Notes under the pieces: generated by a model | Seen by the model: the letters and a program-made list of their open reading frames with translations, nothing else | The model's database searches: none | What the model was told of the DNA's origin: nothing | DNA from: Eremophila alpestris peregrina | Taxonomy: Eukaryota > Chordata > Aves > Passeriformes > Alaudidae | Length of the DNA stretch: 64,000 bases | Assembly (NCBI GenBank): GCA_009792885.1 | Contig: WMCF01000030.1 | Location: 6,942,897 to 7,006,896, forward strand | Reading direction: 5' to 3' | Position numbers and translations under genes: made by a program | In this document: in pieces, positions 10,376 to 22,640 of the stretch | Numbering within the stretch: the stretch's first letter is position 1 | Layout of the letters: each line of letters begins with the position of its first letter

Positions 10376-13300
10376 AAGCCTTCTGATTGATATGAAAGAC
10401 TTATAGATAATGAGGTCCTGATTATTGAACCCTCGGAAAGTTTTTAATGAAGTGCTTTGTGTGTTTTGCCCATCTCTACAACCACATCAACCTTTCAGCC
10501 ACTCAGCATAATCTTCTATTGCTTTTTATCCTCAGTGTGTAATGAACTATCTCTTGGATTTATTTTCTTCAAATACACTAAAATGCCCTTTTGGTTTCTT
10601 TATGATGTCCTTGGCTGGAGGTACCTCACTTTCTGCCTCAGTCTTTCTGATTTTTCTAAAGTTTTGTTACTGTTCGATTAGTAATTCTTAGCCTTTTATT
10701 AATTCTGTTTTGCTATTTTATTCCTTTAGTAGTTTAGCCTACCATCTAATTTTGTCAATATTTTTTTTATAGTTTCAGGTCATGCAAGATCCAACACTTA
10801 ACTCTATTTAATCTCATTATATATCCTGTCATTCTTCACAGCAATTCTTTGTTTTTCTGTTCCTAATAATGCTTTTAAAGGAATCACTGGCTCTCTAAAA
10901 CACCTGATTTCTTAGGTTTTTTTTTTTCCTGGGTGGCCTTGCATCCCAGAGTTTCTTTGATTCTGCTGAAGTCTATCAGTTTGCTCTTGCTTTCATTACT
11001 TTGTAAGGATTAGGATTTCTATAATTCAAAAATTATTCTCATCAAGTTTACTCATACTTACTTTCCAAAATTTCTCCCCAGAAATTTCAGTTGCATCTAT
11101 AAAACTGGTATTTTTAGCCTTCATGTCTCTCCTTTCAGACTATAAAAGGAATATTCATGCATCTTGAACCCTGGGCTTGGGTTATATCTATATGGACAGA
11201 AATACTCCCAGAAATGTGTAAGATGTATTTGTTCAGCTGCAAAGGTCTTCAGACTCCAGTCAGCATGCCTCACTCACGTTAGTGGAAGAATTGATGCCTG
11301 TATTTAAGACACCTATCAGGTGTTTAGTCACCTGCCCTGCTGTTTCTGCTTTCTCTGGACCGGTGCCTTGGACAACCTTGGGTGCTGCTTCAAATGGCAA
11401 GAGTTGCATATCTCAAAGGGACTGAGTTGATATATCACTACACTGAGTAGATCTCCCATAACAATGGAGACACCTAGCTCATGTAATACTTAATCATATG
11501 TTGACAACTACATTATAAGTGTATGAGCCTCATCCATAGCACAATTTAGCTGCAGAAACATAAGTAATTAAACTAGAATTAGTTCTGGTGCCCTTTCCTG
11601 CTGACCTTCAGCTGCTGCCTCAGAAGGGCAGGATAGTTTCTATGTTGTGTTTAACAGTCAAATGCTGCTGCCTCATACATAGCAGAGTGGCTTCAATGGC
11701 AGTGGATACAGATATTTTGGGAAATGTATTTATTACTTCTAATCAAGTGAGATAAATCGGTCCATTTGTCTTCATCAAACCAAGTAAATTCTAATATTGA
11801 TTATATATTAAGGATTCTACTTCTTCCTACAACTGTTCCTCATTCTTTTCTATTAGTATAGAAAGAGCTGAGGTTGGCAGCAAATCTACTGATTAACTCT
11901 TCTCTTCCTCATCTGAATAATCAAAATGGCTGTGCCTCTCTGCTTGTAGAATTTTATCCAGAATTCTGTAGGGTTTATTGTGGTATTTCCTTATCTGATA
12001 TAATATTTGTTATCTCCTCATTGGGTTCATCTGTATTTCTGAATGGTGCAGCACACAAAGGGAATGACAACTGTTATTGGCTGGCATTTGAAGCTGTTGG
12101 ATCCATTAAGGTTCTAACATCATATGCTATAACTGCAGATTTACTAGTGATGAAATCTGCAATAGTTCCTAGGGCTAGATCCATACCACATGTCCACAAG
12201 GTGCAAAAGGATAACAGTACAGATGGCTAATGCAAAACAGATTTCCATGGAGCCTCACAGGTTTTCTTCCCATTACTGCCAACATCAGATCACCTATAGT
12301 TGCTGTGGACTTCTAAATTAGCTGTGTAGTGCTCCAAAATTTCCTTTAAACTCATAAAGCACTCATAATTCCCAATGCTAGTTAGATTGGCTTCCTACTC
12401 TGTGCTCCAGCTCCTGATTCAGAGACTCCATCACCAACAAAGAGGTATGCCAGATTTTGAGAGGCCTATAAATTTTGAAATAATGAAGTAGTAGTTCTTA
12501 CATAATGCTAGTACTAATAAAAGTAACCAAAGTAAAAGAATAGACTGGCTTTTTTTTTTTTTTTTTGCCAGTAACTACTTCTGTCCTGACTTGAATATGA
12601 AAAATGCCTCAGAGAACAAAGTGAAAATAGCACCTTTTTTTTTTTCTTAAACCACTCTATTGCAAACACAAAAGTACAAAATAACTCTATTCTTGTCTCA
12701 ATTATACTTAGCCAGTATCCATGAATCTCACTGGTGCTAATCTTGTCTTTTTGAATACCAGGAGAAAATATGAAATGTGAGGGTGAAAAGAAGTCACAGC
12801 AAGTGATGCAGCATTTGTGAAGATGCTAAGATGCCAAAGCCACACTTAAAAAAATGTTGTCTGTGGCTATTTCTCTATATGTAGCAACCAACTATGAGTC
12901 ATACTTGGGTCATGAAAATGTTCTCCAAATCTCTTCATCTTCAGTGACACTTCCCATCTGCCATTATAAGTGTAAGTGACAGCAGTTAGGATACCAGTTT
13001 TATACTTCCAAACTAAAGTGGTGTGGAGAAAGAAGCAAAAAAAAAAAAAAAATGGTAATGTTTACTCTGCAGCTGCTCCATACCTTCGACTTTAGGGACA
13101 GTCAAAATACCGGGAATATGTCTAGACTAATTCTATGTGTACCATCAAAGAAATAGTGTTGTTGTGAACAAGTCCATGCTCCTTGATTTCAGAGCCAGAC
13201 ACTAGCATTGGTTCTTTTGATTACATAGAATAGACATAGTTTAAGGAAAGTTTAATGGTTGTAGATCTGGTTGTGCAGTCCATTTGTGTTCTGATTCCAT

Positions 13301-13883
13301 ATCTGATTAAATCATACAGCAGCCTGTCTTCTGCATCACCTGTTATAGTGTTCAAAACCATCTTGGAGAATATTGCATGATTTTAAAATACAAGCAACTT
13401 AGTTTTTCTTTGGTTTTGACAATTGTTCTGTTTGTCCATAATTTATTTATTTATAGATTTTTTCAAGTTATAATTTTTGTACAATTCTTGCTTTCCTTCT
13501 GTTCACATAAGTGATTTTTTTATTATTTGGATATAGGAATTTTTGTTTCAGCAATGATGAGGCACAGATGTCCAAATATCTTACAAAACTAACAAGCTAA
13601 CAAAAACCAAAATAACTTTTGGTTATCTTCGTTTTATGAAAAGTGAATCCTTTTCATTTCTCTGTCACAGAAGAAGCGGGCAGTTAATTTGGCATGAGCT
13701 CACTGGTCTCTTCATTTCTGGCTGGCACCCTGTGAAAGGATATTAACTCACCAAGTCTGCACTCATTACACGAATTTTTTGCTAAAATATTATCTCTATT
13801 AATCTACTTTGATTACAAGCTTACCTTTGAACCCCAATCAGATTTCCTGACTTTGTAAGTTCTATATTTTGCCAGCACTGGAT
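10376..13883. other. unassigned sequence with homopolymers
   Basis: AT-rich DNA with T runs at 10918-10928, 12550-12566 and 12635-12645 and an A run at 13037-13052. The 118-codon frame at 11874-12230 has no recognised domain. Parts of 10900-12470 have an old-repeat feel (mixed composition, no frame), but I cannot match them to a family. Confidence 0.45.
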
Positions 13884-14036
13884 AATAGAATCCTAGAATA
13901 AGAGAATGGCTTGGGTAGGAAGGAACCTTAAAGATCATCCTGTGCCAATCCCCCCTGTGGTGACCCATCTTTCCTCTATGCTCCCTTCTGGTACTGGAAG
14001 GCCACAATAGGTCACCCCGAAGCATCTCTTTTCCAG
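13884..14036 (-). mobile_element. CR1 3' end, minus strand
   Basis: The block starts with the complement of the CR1 3' terminus ('atagaatcctagaata..agaatggcttgggtaggaaggaacc') and runs about 150 bp into the 3' region, ending at 'catctcttttccag', where a plus-strand CR1 begins. Confidence 0.88.
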
Positions 14037-14338
14037 AAAGGTGAAGATTATTTATCAGTGGACAAGGTGACAGGACAAGGGGGAATGGGTTTAAATTGAA
14101 AGAGAAAAGGTTTAGATAAGATACTAGGAAAAAATTCTTTGCATTGAGGATAGTGAGACATTGGAACAGGTTGCCCAAGGAAGCTGGAGAGGGCCCATCC
14201 CTGAGGTTTTCAAGGCCCAGTTGGGAGGGGGTTTTGAGCAACTTCATCTAGTGGAAGGTGTCCCTGCCCATGGCAGGGCTGTTGGAACTCAATGATCTTC
14301 AAAGTCCCCTTTCAACCCAAACCATTCTATGATTCTTG
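14037..14338 (+). mobile_element. CR1 3' end, plus strand, within minus-strand CR1 sequence
   Basis: A CR1 3' region in the forward direction: 'gacaaggtgacaggacaagg', 'cattggaacaggttgcccaa', 'tgtccctgcccatggcaggg', ending in the diagnostic 'ccattctatgattct'. It is flanked on both sides by minus-strand CR1 sequence and is closer to the expected CR1 pattern than its neighbours, so it is probably the later insertion. The minus-strand frame at 13813-14247 is a shadow. Confidence 0.92.
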
Positions 14339-14340
14339 TA

Positions 14341-14780
14341 GGCTCCCCTCACATACTTTGCTGAAGGTCGCAATTAAGTCATCCCAAAGCCTTCTCTTCT
14401 GTAGGCTGATTAATCTCAAGTCTCTCATCCTTTCTTTATAGAAGAGATTCTTTATCCCTCTAATCATCTTACAGGCTTGCTCTGGACTTGCTCCAACAGA
14501 TTGATGTCCTTCCTGTGCTGAGGACCCCAGAGCAGGCCGCAGGACTCAAGATGGGCTCACTCCAGAGCAGAGTAGGAGGGCACAATCTCCTCTTGCCCTT
14601 CTGGCCACGCTGTTTTGGATGCAGCCTAGATAAAATTGGCTCTCTGGGCTGTGAATGCTCATGGCCAGCCTCTCATCTACCAGAACTGCAAAATCATTCT
14701 CAGCAAGGCTGCTCTCTATCTGTTCTGAAATATACATTACTTTGTAAGGGACATGCAAATTTTGCAACCCAGAAAATGAC
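14341..14780 (-). mobile_element. CR1 3' region, minus strand
   Basis: Complement of the CR1 RT C-terminus and 3' region: 'cttctcttctgtaggctgat', 'gctctggacttgctccaaca', 'tgtgctgaggaccccagagc', 'ggccacgctgttttggatgc'. Its first 60 bp overlap in CR1 coordinates with the end of the 13884-14036 piece, so the two pieces are not simply one copy cut in two. The frames here (14488 plus, 14546 minus) are relics or shadows. Confidence 0.9.
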
Positions 14781-14924
14781 AGCTTATGTGACCACTTGAA
14801 CTCTTTTAAGATTAACAAGTTCACTTATCATTGCTTCAGCAAGTTTGAAATGCTTTACTTTTCAAGTTCATTAGTTTTCCCAAAGATTTACTCAAGATTT
14901 CCTACTCAAACCCCTTCTAATATG

Positions 14925-15385
14925 TGCCTTGTAGAATGGTTTGAGTTGCAAGGAACCTTCAAAGATCAGCTAGTACAACCCCCATGTCATGGACAAAAGT
15001 ATCTTCCACTAGATCAGGACCTTCAAAGGCCCTTCCTACATGACTTGGAACATTTTCAATGGGGTTTCCATGACTTATCTGGGGGACAAGTTCTAGTGTC
15101 CCACCAACCTTTTAGTAAACAACATTTCTTCCCTATGTCAGAACTAGATCAGCACTCTGTCAGTTTAAACCGTTGCCCCTTATCCTGTCACTACAAGCCT
15201 CAGTATCTCTGTCTTTTGTAAAACTCCTTTATATATTGAAAGACACCATTAAGATCTCTGTGAAGCCTTCTCTTTTCCCAGCTTTCTTGAGCTATGCCAA
15301 CTTTCTCAGCCTGTCTCTGCAACCATTTCTCTCAGCCTCCTAGTCACACTGCTTTTATGAGCTGTAAGCGCACATTGCTGGCTCA
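14925..15385 (-). mobile_element. older CR1 3' region, minus strand
   Basis: Diverged but continuous complement of a CR1 3' end. The pattern 'tagaatggtttgagttgcaa' is followed by 'ggaccttcaaaggc', 'gttgccccttatcctgtcac', 'attaagatctctgtgaagcc' and 'cagcctgtctctgcaacc'. It is more decayed than the copies just to the left. The 141-codon plus-strand frame at 14796-15221 is a shadow across it. Confidence 0.85.
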
Positions 15386-18300
15386 TACTGTACTAGAAGT
15401 AGTCACTGTTTTTGTAATCAAAACTTTTATTAGAAGGTTTTTCAAATGGAGAAATTTTGTGCATAAATTTCCTTTTAATGAACATTTTCTGAAGGCATAA
15501 AAATTAAACATTACTTCTTGCTACATCAATTATTAATTTGGTTATGCAAAATAAAAAGTAAAAATAATTATCTGACATAATAATATTCCATAACTTAGCT
15601 TTTAGCTGAAGTGTTCAGTATTCTCCCATATCACAGAAAATTAATAAAAGCAAAAACTTCTATTTACCTGAGTTAGATCACCAGAGAATGAATCTATAGT
15701 GAGTATGCATTTCTTTGCCAAAGTACCAATCATCCACATGTAAGCTTGAAGATATTAATACAAAAGGGTCCTTTTCCGTCTTTGCCACACATTTCACTTG
15801 GTTTTTGTCTCATCTTTCTTTCTGGAACACATTGATAATGTATTTCACTTCCAGCATGCCAGTTAGCAAGAATTTCACATGCACACCCTATGACAGATGT
15901 CCTTAATGATACATGAACTTTCCAGACTCATTTCATTAAAGTTTTAATAGTAGATCCTTAAAAACCTTGAAGTATCCTCATTTGACCATCACACATTCAC
16001 ACACCTATCAGAATGCACATTCAGACACTTAAACATTTCCCAGTGCTCATCTCTTTTCATATGTCTGTATGTTTCTTTCCCTTGAAATTAGATTTGAGCA
16101 AACAGGTCAACATATGTTGTCTCTGGAAAGTACCAGGAAATAAAACTCTGAAAGAGCAACATATTTACTCACTTGTCCTAAGGATATTAAAAGCTGATTA
16201 CTTGAACTCTGTTAATAACCCAACACCAAGCTTTTTCCCTGTGCATAGTCCTTGAAATTCAAACCTGACCTGTATCCCTACTACAAGGTGTGATTTCCAA
16301 AATGTCACACAGGGACCCTGTCTGTTGTGCCTGGTAGTTACAGCTCAGGTAAGGGATTCTGAGGTTCTTCAAAGTAACTGCCTTAATGTGCACACCAGCA
16401 GGGAAAGGTATCAAAATACTGTGAATCAGAGGAAAGAGGCAACAGAAGACAAGGGCCTCAACTTATCACCTTAAAAAGAGCTTGTTGGACCCTTTCTTGG
16501 GTACTCTGAACAGGTTAGGTGTAGGCAATTCAAGAGGGATGAAATTTAGTATAGTGGAGTTATAGAAGCAGTAGAACAGCAAGCAAGGGGATGGAGGCAC
16601 CACTTTTCAATAAAAAAAAAATTGTCTGATATTCTAAAATTTGGACAGAAGAGTAAGACTCATAATGTATCAAAACATGCAATGCCAGAACTTATTGCTC
16701 TTACTGAAACTTGTGAGACACCAGTTCAGAACAAATCCATTAAAGATTTTTTTCTTCCCAATGGATAGTGAATTTTCATGATTTATTGCCCCAGGAAGCT
16801 GTGGAGATACAAGCAGGTTTATTAGTTACAAATGCAAAAGAATTAGGCAGAGTCATACCTATTAGAGTCCCACATCCAACAGCTAAAAATGTGGAGGCAG
16901 TTAAAAGGAGATGGATGAAGGAAAGTGGCCAAATTTATGGGTTCCTCTGAATCTGTGTCTCTTTCCAGTACTTTCTAATCCATGGAATAATTCCTGTGTT
17001 CACATGTTTAAGTGCACAATACTGAAGTAAAAATCTCAGTATAGCAAAGACCTTTAACAAACTCAGATAAATGGAACTGAAAGAAATTAAGGGAAAAGAC
17101 AGAAAGTGACATAAATTTGAAAGATAATTAGAATATTTTTAAATGAAACTTGATCTATAAGCAATACATGTTAGATAAAAGGAGATTACTCAGATGATAG
17201 CCTGAAAAATATGAAACTTGGTTGCTGAAGATTTAGCATGTAGTCATGTCCTAGAGTAACTACACTACCTCAGGTGCTTCTATTGGCCTGGCAGAAACAT
17301 CTCAGTGAGTATCTCTGCCATTTTAAAATGATAAATGAAGAGCATAAGGAATAATGTCCTACTGGTATTCAAAATTGAACAAGAATCCTGTTTAGATACA
17401 TCAATCAGTTCTCTTTCATCTTTAATTGATCACTAATAATAAATCTATAGTGGAAAATTTTGAAATATTGGCGTTCTCTGTAAAGATAAAATATGTGAGC
17501 AATGTATTTTTAAATAGAGAGAATGCAAAAAAATCTGAAAGCTTTAGTGACCCTAACAAGGAGTAACTGTGGTGGTGCTTCAAAAGCCACTTCAAAATGG
17601 TACAGGACTGTAAATTCTTGCTGAGAGCTTTTTAGATTTGCTTTGAAGTCTTCTGGTAATGTGTTTTACTCTGTATGTGGTAATAAAGAATGCTTTCTAG
17701 GATGCTGAGGAATGTTTTGTAGCTGCTGTATGCATTTTGCTATATTTGGTACATATTTTGTCTGTTTGTGGCAATAAATTGTCTAGTATAAACTCTCCCA
17801 GCACAGAGGTAAAGAAAATACAAACCCAGGAAATGCAGCAGGAACTACAGGGAATCAGTGATGGAAATTCCAATCAAGTTTCCTAGCTTCCTGGTTTTGA
17901 ACAAACTCGCTAGTTCATTTGGAAAATTTGGAAGTTAAATGAAAATATTGAAGTCAAGATTAGCAGAAGAGAATCACCAACCATTAATGGAAAGGAAATC
18001 CAGAGTAGGAGACTTAACTGTCTACAGAACTCCATGTTCAAAAAGTACTACGACAGCATGTAAAGTCTCAAGTGAATTTGGGGAATGCTTTGTGAATGAA
18101 TTTTTTATTACAAAAAGTATTGTAATCATGTCACAGGTTTGGAGGTTTTTTTACTAATTCTGCATAATAATTTAAAATTTTAAGGCAAAGCAAGCAAAAG
18201 GGATTGACCTTCACTGTTCTGAAGAAAGTAAAGCAAAACTATATCTTGTACTTCAATAAAGAGGAATTGAACAAAACTGAGAACTTGTTTGTGCAGAACA

Positions 18301-19399
18301 CGATATGAAGGAAAAAGTGTAGAATAAGTATTGTTTCTTAAAAATCAGTAACGTCAAAAGCTGTCAGATAAACTCTTCATACACAAAAGAAGGGTATGCT
18401 TAGGAGGTCAGAAAACAATGTAATTGAATGAAAAAATTTTTTAATAATCTGAGCCAAAAGGCAATCATAGAAAAAGTGAAAACAGTAACATAAAATGCTC
18501 TATGAAAGAATAAGGAAAGCATGTGGTTGCAAATTCAGAAAGCCTAAGGAGTTAAAACTAACAGAGTATTAACAGCAATAGCCAGGCTCCCCAAGCACAG
18601 CATAATTTTAAGAGAGATTAAGAGAAATAGTGAGACGGAAGACATTTATATGTTCAAAGCCTTTAAAACTTCAGCTCTAACTAAAATAATATCATGAGCC
18701 AATATTCTTACATTTACAAGTAAAAGCAAAGGCATAAGAGAAATGAACATGGCAAACGGTAGCAAGACAAGTCTAGTCCTGGAAATGTGCCAATGAAATT
18801 TTATTTTTGCCTCAACAGGAAGAAATCTGCTGTACATAGTAATATAATTTCACAAACAGACAAAAGACATACTATTCCTTTGTGTTCCTCCTTTCTTCCC
18901 AAGGGTCTGTGAAACTAAAATTTGTGGGAGTTTGGTGATATTAAATTATCTTATGTTACATGTCCCTCTCTTTCACTGAGAATAGAGACAGCTGATGAGA
19001 ATTATTTTATCATCATGTGCTTGGAGCCTCAGTTGTTATCAGAACACTTTTTGGAAAAAAATTTGTGGGCTTTGAAAACTGAGTTAGAAATTAGAGATCC
19101 CAGGTACTTGACTAAGAATTCAGTGGATTGAATTTATTGCTGTGACCATCAGATTATGAAATGCTGCAAGTAAAAATTTTCCTCCTGAAGGAAGCAAAGG
19201 GATTGATGAACAGGAAAGACCTTTTAGTCTTGTGATTATGGTGCTATGGAGCATGTTTTTGTGGCTAAGTGTCTGGGGAAATTTCAGGTAGGGAGTCCTG
19301 GGCTGAGTATTTCGGTACACTTCGTGACTGCAAATCCTCTGTAGAAAAATTGCATTTTCGAATTACCAGTATTAGAAGTATTATATTAAATTTGTGCTT
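15386..19399. other. AT-rich unassigned sequence
   Basis: No gene or repeat family recognised. Short frames occur at 15715, 16013, 16768, 17939, 18646 and 18922, all under 81 codons and without domain resemblance. Composition is uniform and AT-rich. Confidence 0.5.
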
Positions 19400-20270
19400 G
19401 AAGGCACAGTTCATGGAAGAAAGCAAGCCGTAGTGGATGAAGATTAGGTCATGGATTAATTGAAAGTCCAAGGGACCTGACAGACTGCACCTTGCAAGAC
19501 CTTGTGATCCTTGTAAGATCACCCTCTATTATCTCTGAAAAATGTGGAGATTGGAAGACACTTCTTACAAATAGAACAAAATAAAAAATCATAGTCAACT
19601 TCAAAAGAGGCCAGAAGGTCAATTTAGGCAACAACAGGCTAGCTAGTCTTACTTTCATCCCTGGAAAAATTATGATGTAGATATGCTTCAAGTCAAGGAA
19701 GTGGGAGTGACCAGGAGCAGGCAGCATGGATTTATTAAAGTTATGTTGTGTCTAACCAATTTGATTGCATTTTATGATAAAATGATTGAATATGTTGATG
19801 GATAGAGAGGAGGGTGTGCCCAATACCTTAACTTCAGCAACACTTTATACTTTCTCTCATAATATTATTATGGACAAATTAGGATATTATAGCGCATGAC
19901 TGAACAATTACATGAGCAAAAATGTATTTTGATGGTTGGACCTAGATGGTAATGGGTTGTACTCTATCCAGATGCTCCTAACAAGAGCATCATACCAAAA
20001 GTGTCCATCCCAGCTCCTCTTATATTTAAAGTCTTCATCAACAAACTAGAGACAATAATGGAGAGCAGATTCATCAAATTCACAGCTGACCTCAAACTGA
20101 GGTGATCGGTCAATATGCTTGAGAACAGGGCTGCCATTCAGGAAATACAGACAGAATGGAAAAACAGAGCTGCTTTGTAAAAAAGGCCTGGGATGGTGGT
20201 AGGAATGTCTATCATGGTATGTCCTGGCAGTTCCCAAAATATATGAACTTAGGCAGAGCCTATAGATCAA
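19400..20270 (+). mobile_element. degraded CR1, RT region, plus strand
   Basis: Plus-strand translation shows scattered RT-like pieces in the right order. An N-F-K-R-G-Q-K segment and an S-L-T-F-I-P-G-K-I segment lie near 19600-19670, and Q-H-G-F-I-K followed by C-L-T-N-L-I-A-F-Y-D near 19725-19780. Further on come a decayed palm region (20000-20100) and an 'agggctgccattcagg' segment near 20127-20142 that matches the CR1 post-palm region. Stops and shifts are frequent, so it is an old copy. The left edge is uncertain. The CR1 3' end on the same strand resumes only at 21010, after the tandem array. Confidence 0.75.
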
Positions 20271-20339
20271 AGGAAGGGGTCGTCTGCCTCATTAGGTTAC
20301 ATTTATTATAAGTGCTGGAGAAATAACATTAACAAAGAG

Positions 20340-20368
20340 ATGAATGGAAGGACGGATGGATGGATGAG
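20340..20368. repeat. (GGAT)n microsatellite, imperfect
   Basis: About seven imperfect GGAT/GAAT units directly to the left of the tandem array that begins at 20395. Confidence 0.85.
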
Positions 20369-20394
20369 TATGGTCTTCAAGTGTCTGCCTACAA

Positions 20395-21005
20395 AGCCCA
20401 CAGCTACAGGGACACCAGGACTGGAACAGGTATCCCAAGGGGATCATGTCAGGGCACCAACATTGCTGCCTCCACACTCATCACCCACAGTGATGAGATC
20501 CCCAGCTGAAGCACCAAGTTGCCTTCATGGTTATGGTTAGAGTTCAAAGAGACAGAGAGCCTATAGCTCCAAGGTGAATGAGGCTGAAAAAGTCAAAGGG
20601 AACCACAACAGGGCCAGCATTGCTCCTTTTTTCCTTTATAATTTTGGCCACCCATGGGGTGATGTCAGTCTCAGTGCCAAGGTGTCATTACAGTTAAGGT
20701 TAGGGAGCAGAGAACAACAGAGTCTACATCTCCAGAGACACTAGGGTTGGAAAAGGCATGCAAAGGGGATAACAGCAGGGCCTCAAAATAGCTCTCTGCC
20801 AGATTTTGGGCCACCAGTAGTGATGGGGACCTCAGCCAGAGTGCCAAGCTTCATTTACAGTTAGAGTTAGGGTTCAGAGAGCCAGAAAGCCTAAAGCTCC
20901 AGGGCCAGTCAGGCTGAAAAAGGCACTCCAAGGAGATCACAGCAGGGTGCAAACATTGCTGACTTTAGACCTTTCTAAATTGGATCACTCATGGTCCAGC
21001 AATGA
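20395..21005 (+). repeat. tandem array, unit about 164 bp, about 3.7 diverged copies
   Basis: Four units begin near 20395, 20558, 20721 and 20888 (steps of 163, 163 and 167). Each starts with an 'agcctayagctccaggg'-like stretch. Next comes 'aggctggaaaaggca', then 'aaggggatcacagcagggc', 'cattgct', a middle segment with 'gtgatg' and 'gtgccaag', and a closing 'acagttagggttcagagag'. Units differ by many substitutions and small gaps, so the array is old. The closing part has telomere-like 'gttaggg' steps, but these are not true telomere repeats. The last unit is incomplete and runs into CR1 sequence. No long open frame fits the period. I do not recognise the family. Confidence 0.85.
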
Positions 21006-21009
21006 GGGC

Positions 21010-21415
21010 AAGGCAAATGAGAAGTGGCTCAGGTCCCTTGGCTTGTCCAGCCTGAAGAGGAAGAAACTGAGGAGACCTCGTTGTGGTCATTCCTCATGAG
21101 GGGAAGCAGAGGGACAGACACTGATCTCTCCGGTGACAAATGACAGGATCCAAGGAAATGTCATGAGGCTGTGTCAGGAGGAATATTAGGAAAGGTTTGT
21201 CACTCAGAGGATGGTTAGGCATTGGAACAGGTTCCCCAGGGAAGCGGTTATGACACCTAGCCTGACAGAGCTCAGGAAGTTCTTGGACAATGCTCTCAGG
21301 TACATGGTGTGATTTTGGGGACTATCCTATGCAGGGGTAGGATCCAATGATTCAATGATTGATTTGGGTCACTTCCACCTCAGGATTTTCAATGATATTG
21401 TATTCTATGATAACT
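21010..21415 (+). mobile_element. CR1 3' end, plus strand
   Basis: 'agcctgaagaggaagaaact', then 'cattggaacaggttccccag', 'aggaagttcttggaca' and the terminal 'tgtattctatgat' give a recognisable CR1 3' region in forward orientation. It may be the 3' part of the same insertion as 19400-20270, with the tandem array between, or a separate copy; the CR1 segment expected between the two is not visible. Confidence 0.85.
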
Positions 21416-22049
21416 GAGAAATATAATTGTGGGCATCTCTCACTGTGTACGTGAGAAATAAACTTATTTTAGAATAAACTTAAATATTTTCACCTTAGTT
21501 CTCAAGGATTTAGGAGAGTATTTTGAAATAGAATTTAATTTAAAGAATACTGTTTGCTGCTGTAAGTAATAAACCATATGGTTCATAAACTGCTACTGTG
21601 ATGGTGTAGAAATATACTTTGCTATGGAGCCATAACAATGCAAGGGTCTTTAAAAGGTCCTGTAGTCTCTTCTCACACTAAGAGGCACATGAACTAAAAA
21701 TAAAGCTTTCCTGACAGATATTTTTAAAAACTGTTATTTAAATTTCCCTCTTTGACAGTGTCCTTAAACCATTTATTCTGATGTTGCATTAGAGTGGGTT
21801 TTTTTAGGTGAACTTTGGTATCCTTTGCTTCAATTTAAGAGCACCACTTCTTTTCCTTTCTCAAATCCTGTGAGGTGGGTTTGGCCTACAAGTGTTACAA
21901 ATAATTTGAAAAAGCCTCAGACTTCTAGGAAGCAACAGAAAGCACAGAGTGGAAAAAAAGGAACTAAACCACTTCTATATTCATAACACTCCAAAAAGTA
22001 AAGTTTAGACCTCTTATAGAATGTAATTTACAATCTTGGTTACCTACAT

Positions 22050-22310
22050 TACTGAACTTAAATTGAAACAGGTTCAGAGAAATGTCACAATAATTATAGT
22101 AATGAAAAACCAAGCTTATGAAAAGAGGTTAAAGGACTTGACTTATTTATATAAGGAGTCATTTAATTTTGTCAAGCTAAGTATTTGGGGCTTTGGAAGA
22201 TGTGAAAAAGAACTAATTAAATTGGAAGATAATGCTGGTGAAAAGCAAATAGCTACAAATGGATTATAATTCCAGACAGAATAAGAAAAAACATTTACAG
22301 TAATGAAGTA
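22050..22310 (+). mobile_element. old CR1-like RT C-terminal relic, plus strand
   Basis: A 77-codon open frame (22036-22269) contains K-Q-V-Q-R-N-V-T and, further on, Y-E-K-R-L-K-D-L, which match the V-Q-R-R-A-T and Y-E-E-R-L-K-E-L positions of the CR1 RT C-terminus. The following 'acaaatggattataattcca' also fits the region after it. The match is closer to older reptile-type CR1 than to the young bird copies. It is a relic, not a gene. Confidence 0.6.
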
Positions 22311-22389
22311 AATTTTCAGATAAGCCTATATACAGGGCTGTGGGGACAATTAATTTAATTGCTCTAAGATAGTATTTGATAAAATATTA

Positions 22390-22640
22390 TCTGGGCTGCA
22401 TCAAAAGAGGGGTAAGTTTCTATTTAATATTAGGGAGAAATTCTTCACGATGAGGTTGGTGAGGCACTGGAACAGGTTACCCAGAGATGTTGCAGATGCC
22501 CCATCTCTGGAAGTGTTCAAGTCCAGGCTGTATAGGGTTTTGGACAACCTGGTCTAATGGAAATTGTTCCTGCTCATTGTGAGAAGGTTGGGTTAGATGA
22601 CCTTTATGGTTCCTTCTAACCCAGAATATCCTCTGATTTT
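22390..22640 (+). mobile_element. CR1 3' end, plus strand
   Basis: 'attagggagaaattcttcac', 'gaggcactggaacaggttac', 'ccatctctggaagtgttcaa' and 'tagatgacctttatggttcc' are a well-preserved CR1 3' region. The end 'cagaatatcctctgat' is slightly altered. Short minus-strand frames here (22477, 22593) are shadows. Confidence 0.92.

Noticed and set aside
11874..12230. 118-codon plus-strand frame
   Set aside because: No recognisable domain, no promoter or splice context that I can support; consistent with chance.
13813..14247. 144-codon minus-strand frame
   Set aside because: Runs antisense across CR1 3' ends, which do not code there.
14796..15221. 141-codon plus-strand frame
   Set aside because: Antisense to an old CR1 3' region.
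20340..20540. 66-codon plus-strand frame and 61-codon minus-strand frame in the array
   Set aside because: They span a microsatellite and the first tandem unit; the frame is not kept in the other units.
20860..20880. Telomere-like 'gttagggtt' words
   Set aside because: They are single imperfect words within the 164-bp unit, not a TTAGGG array, so not an interstitial telomere.
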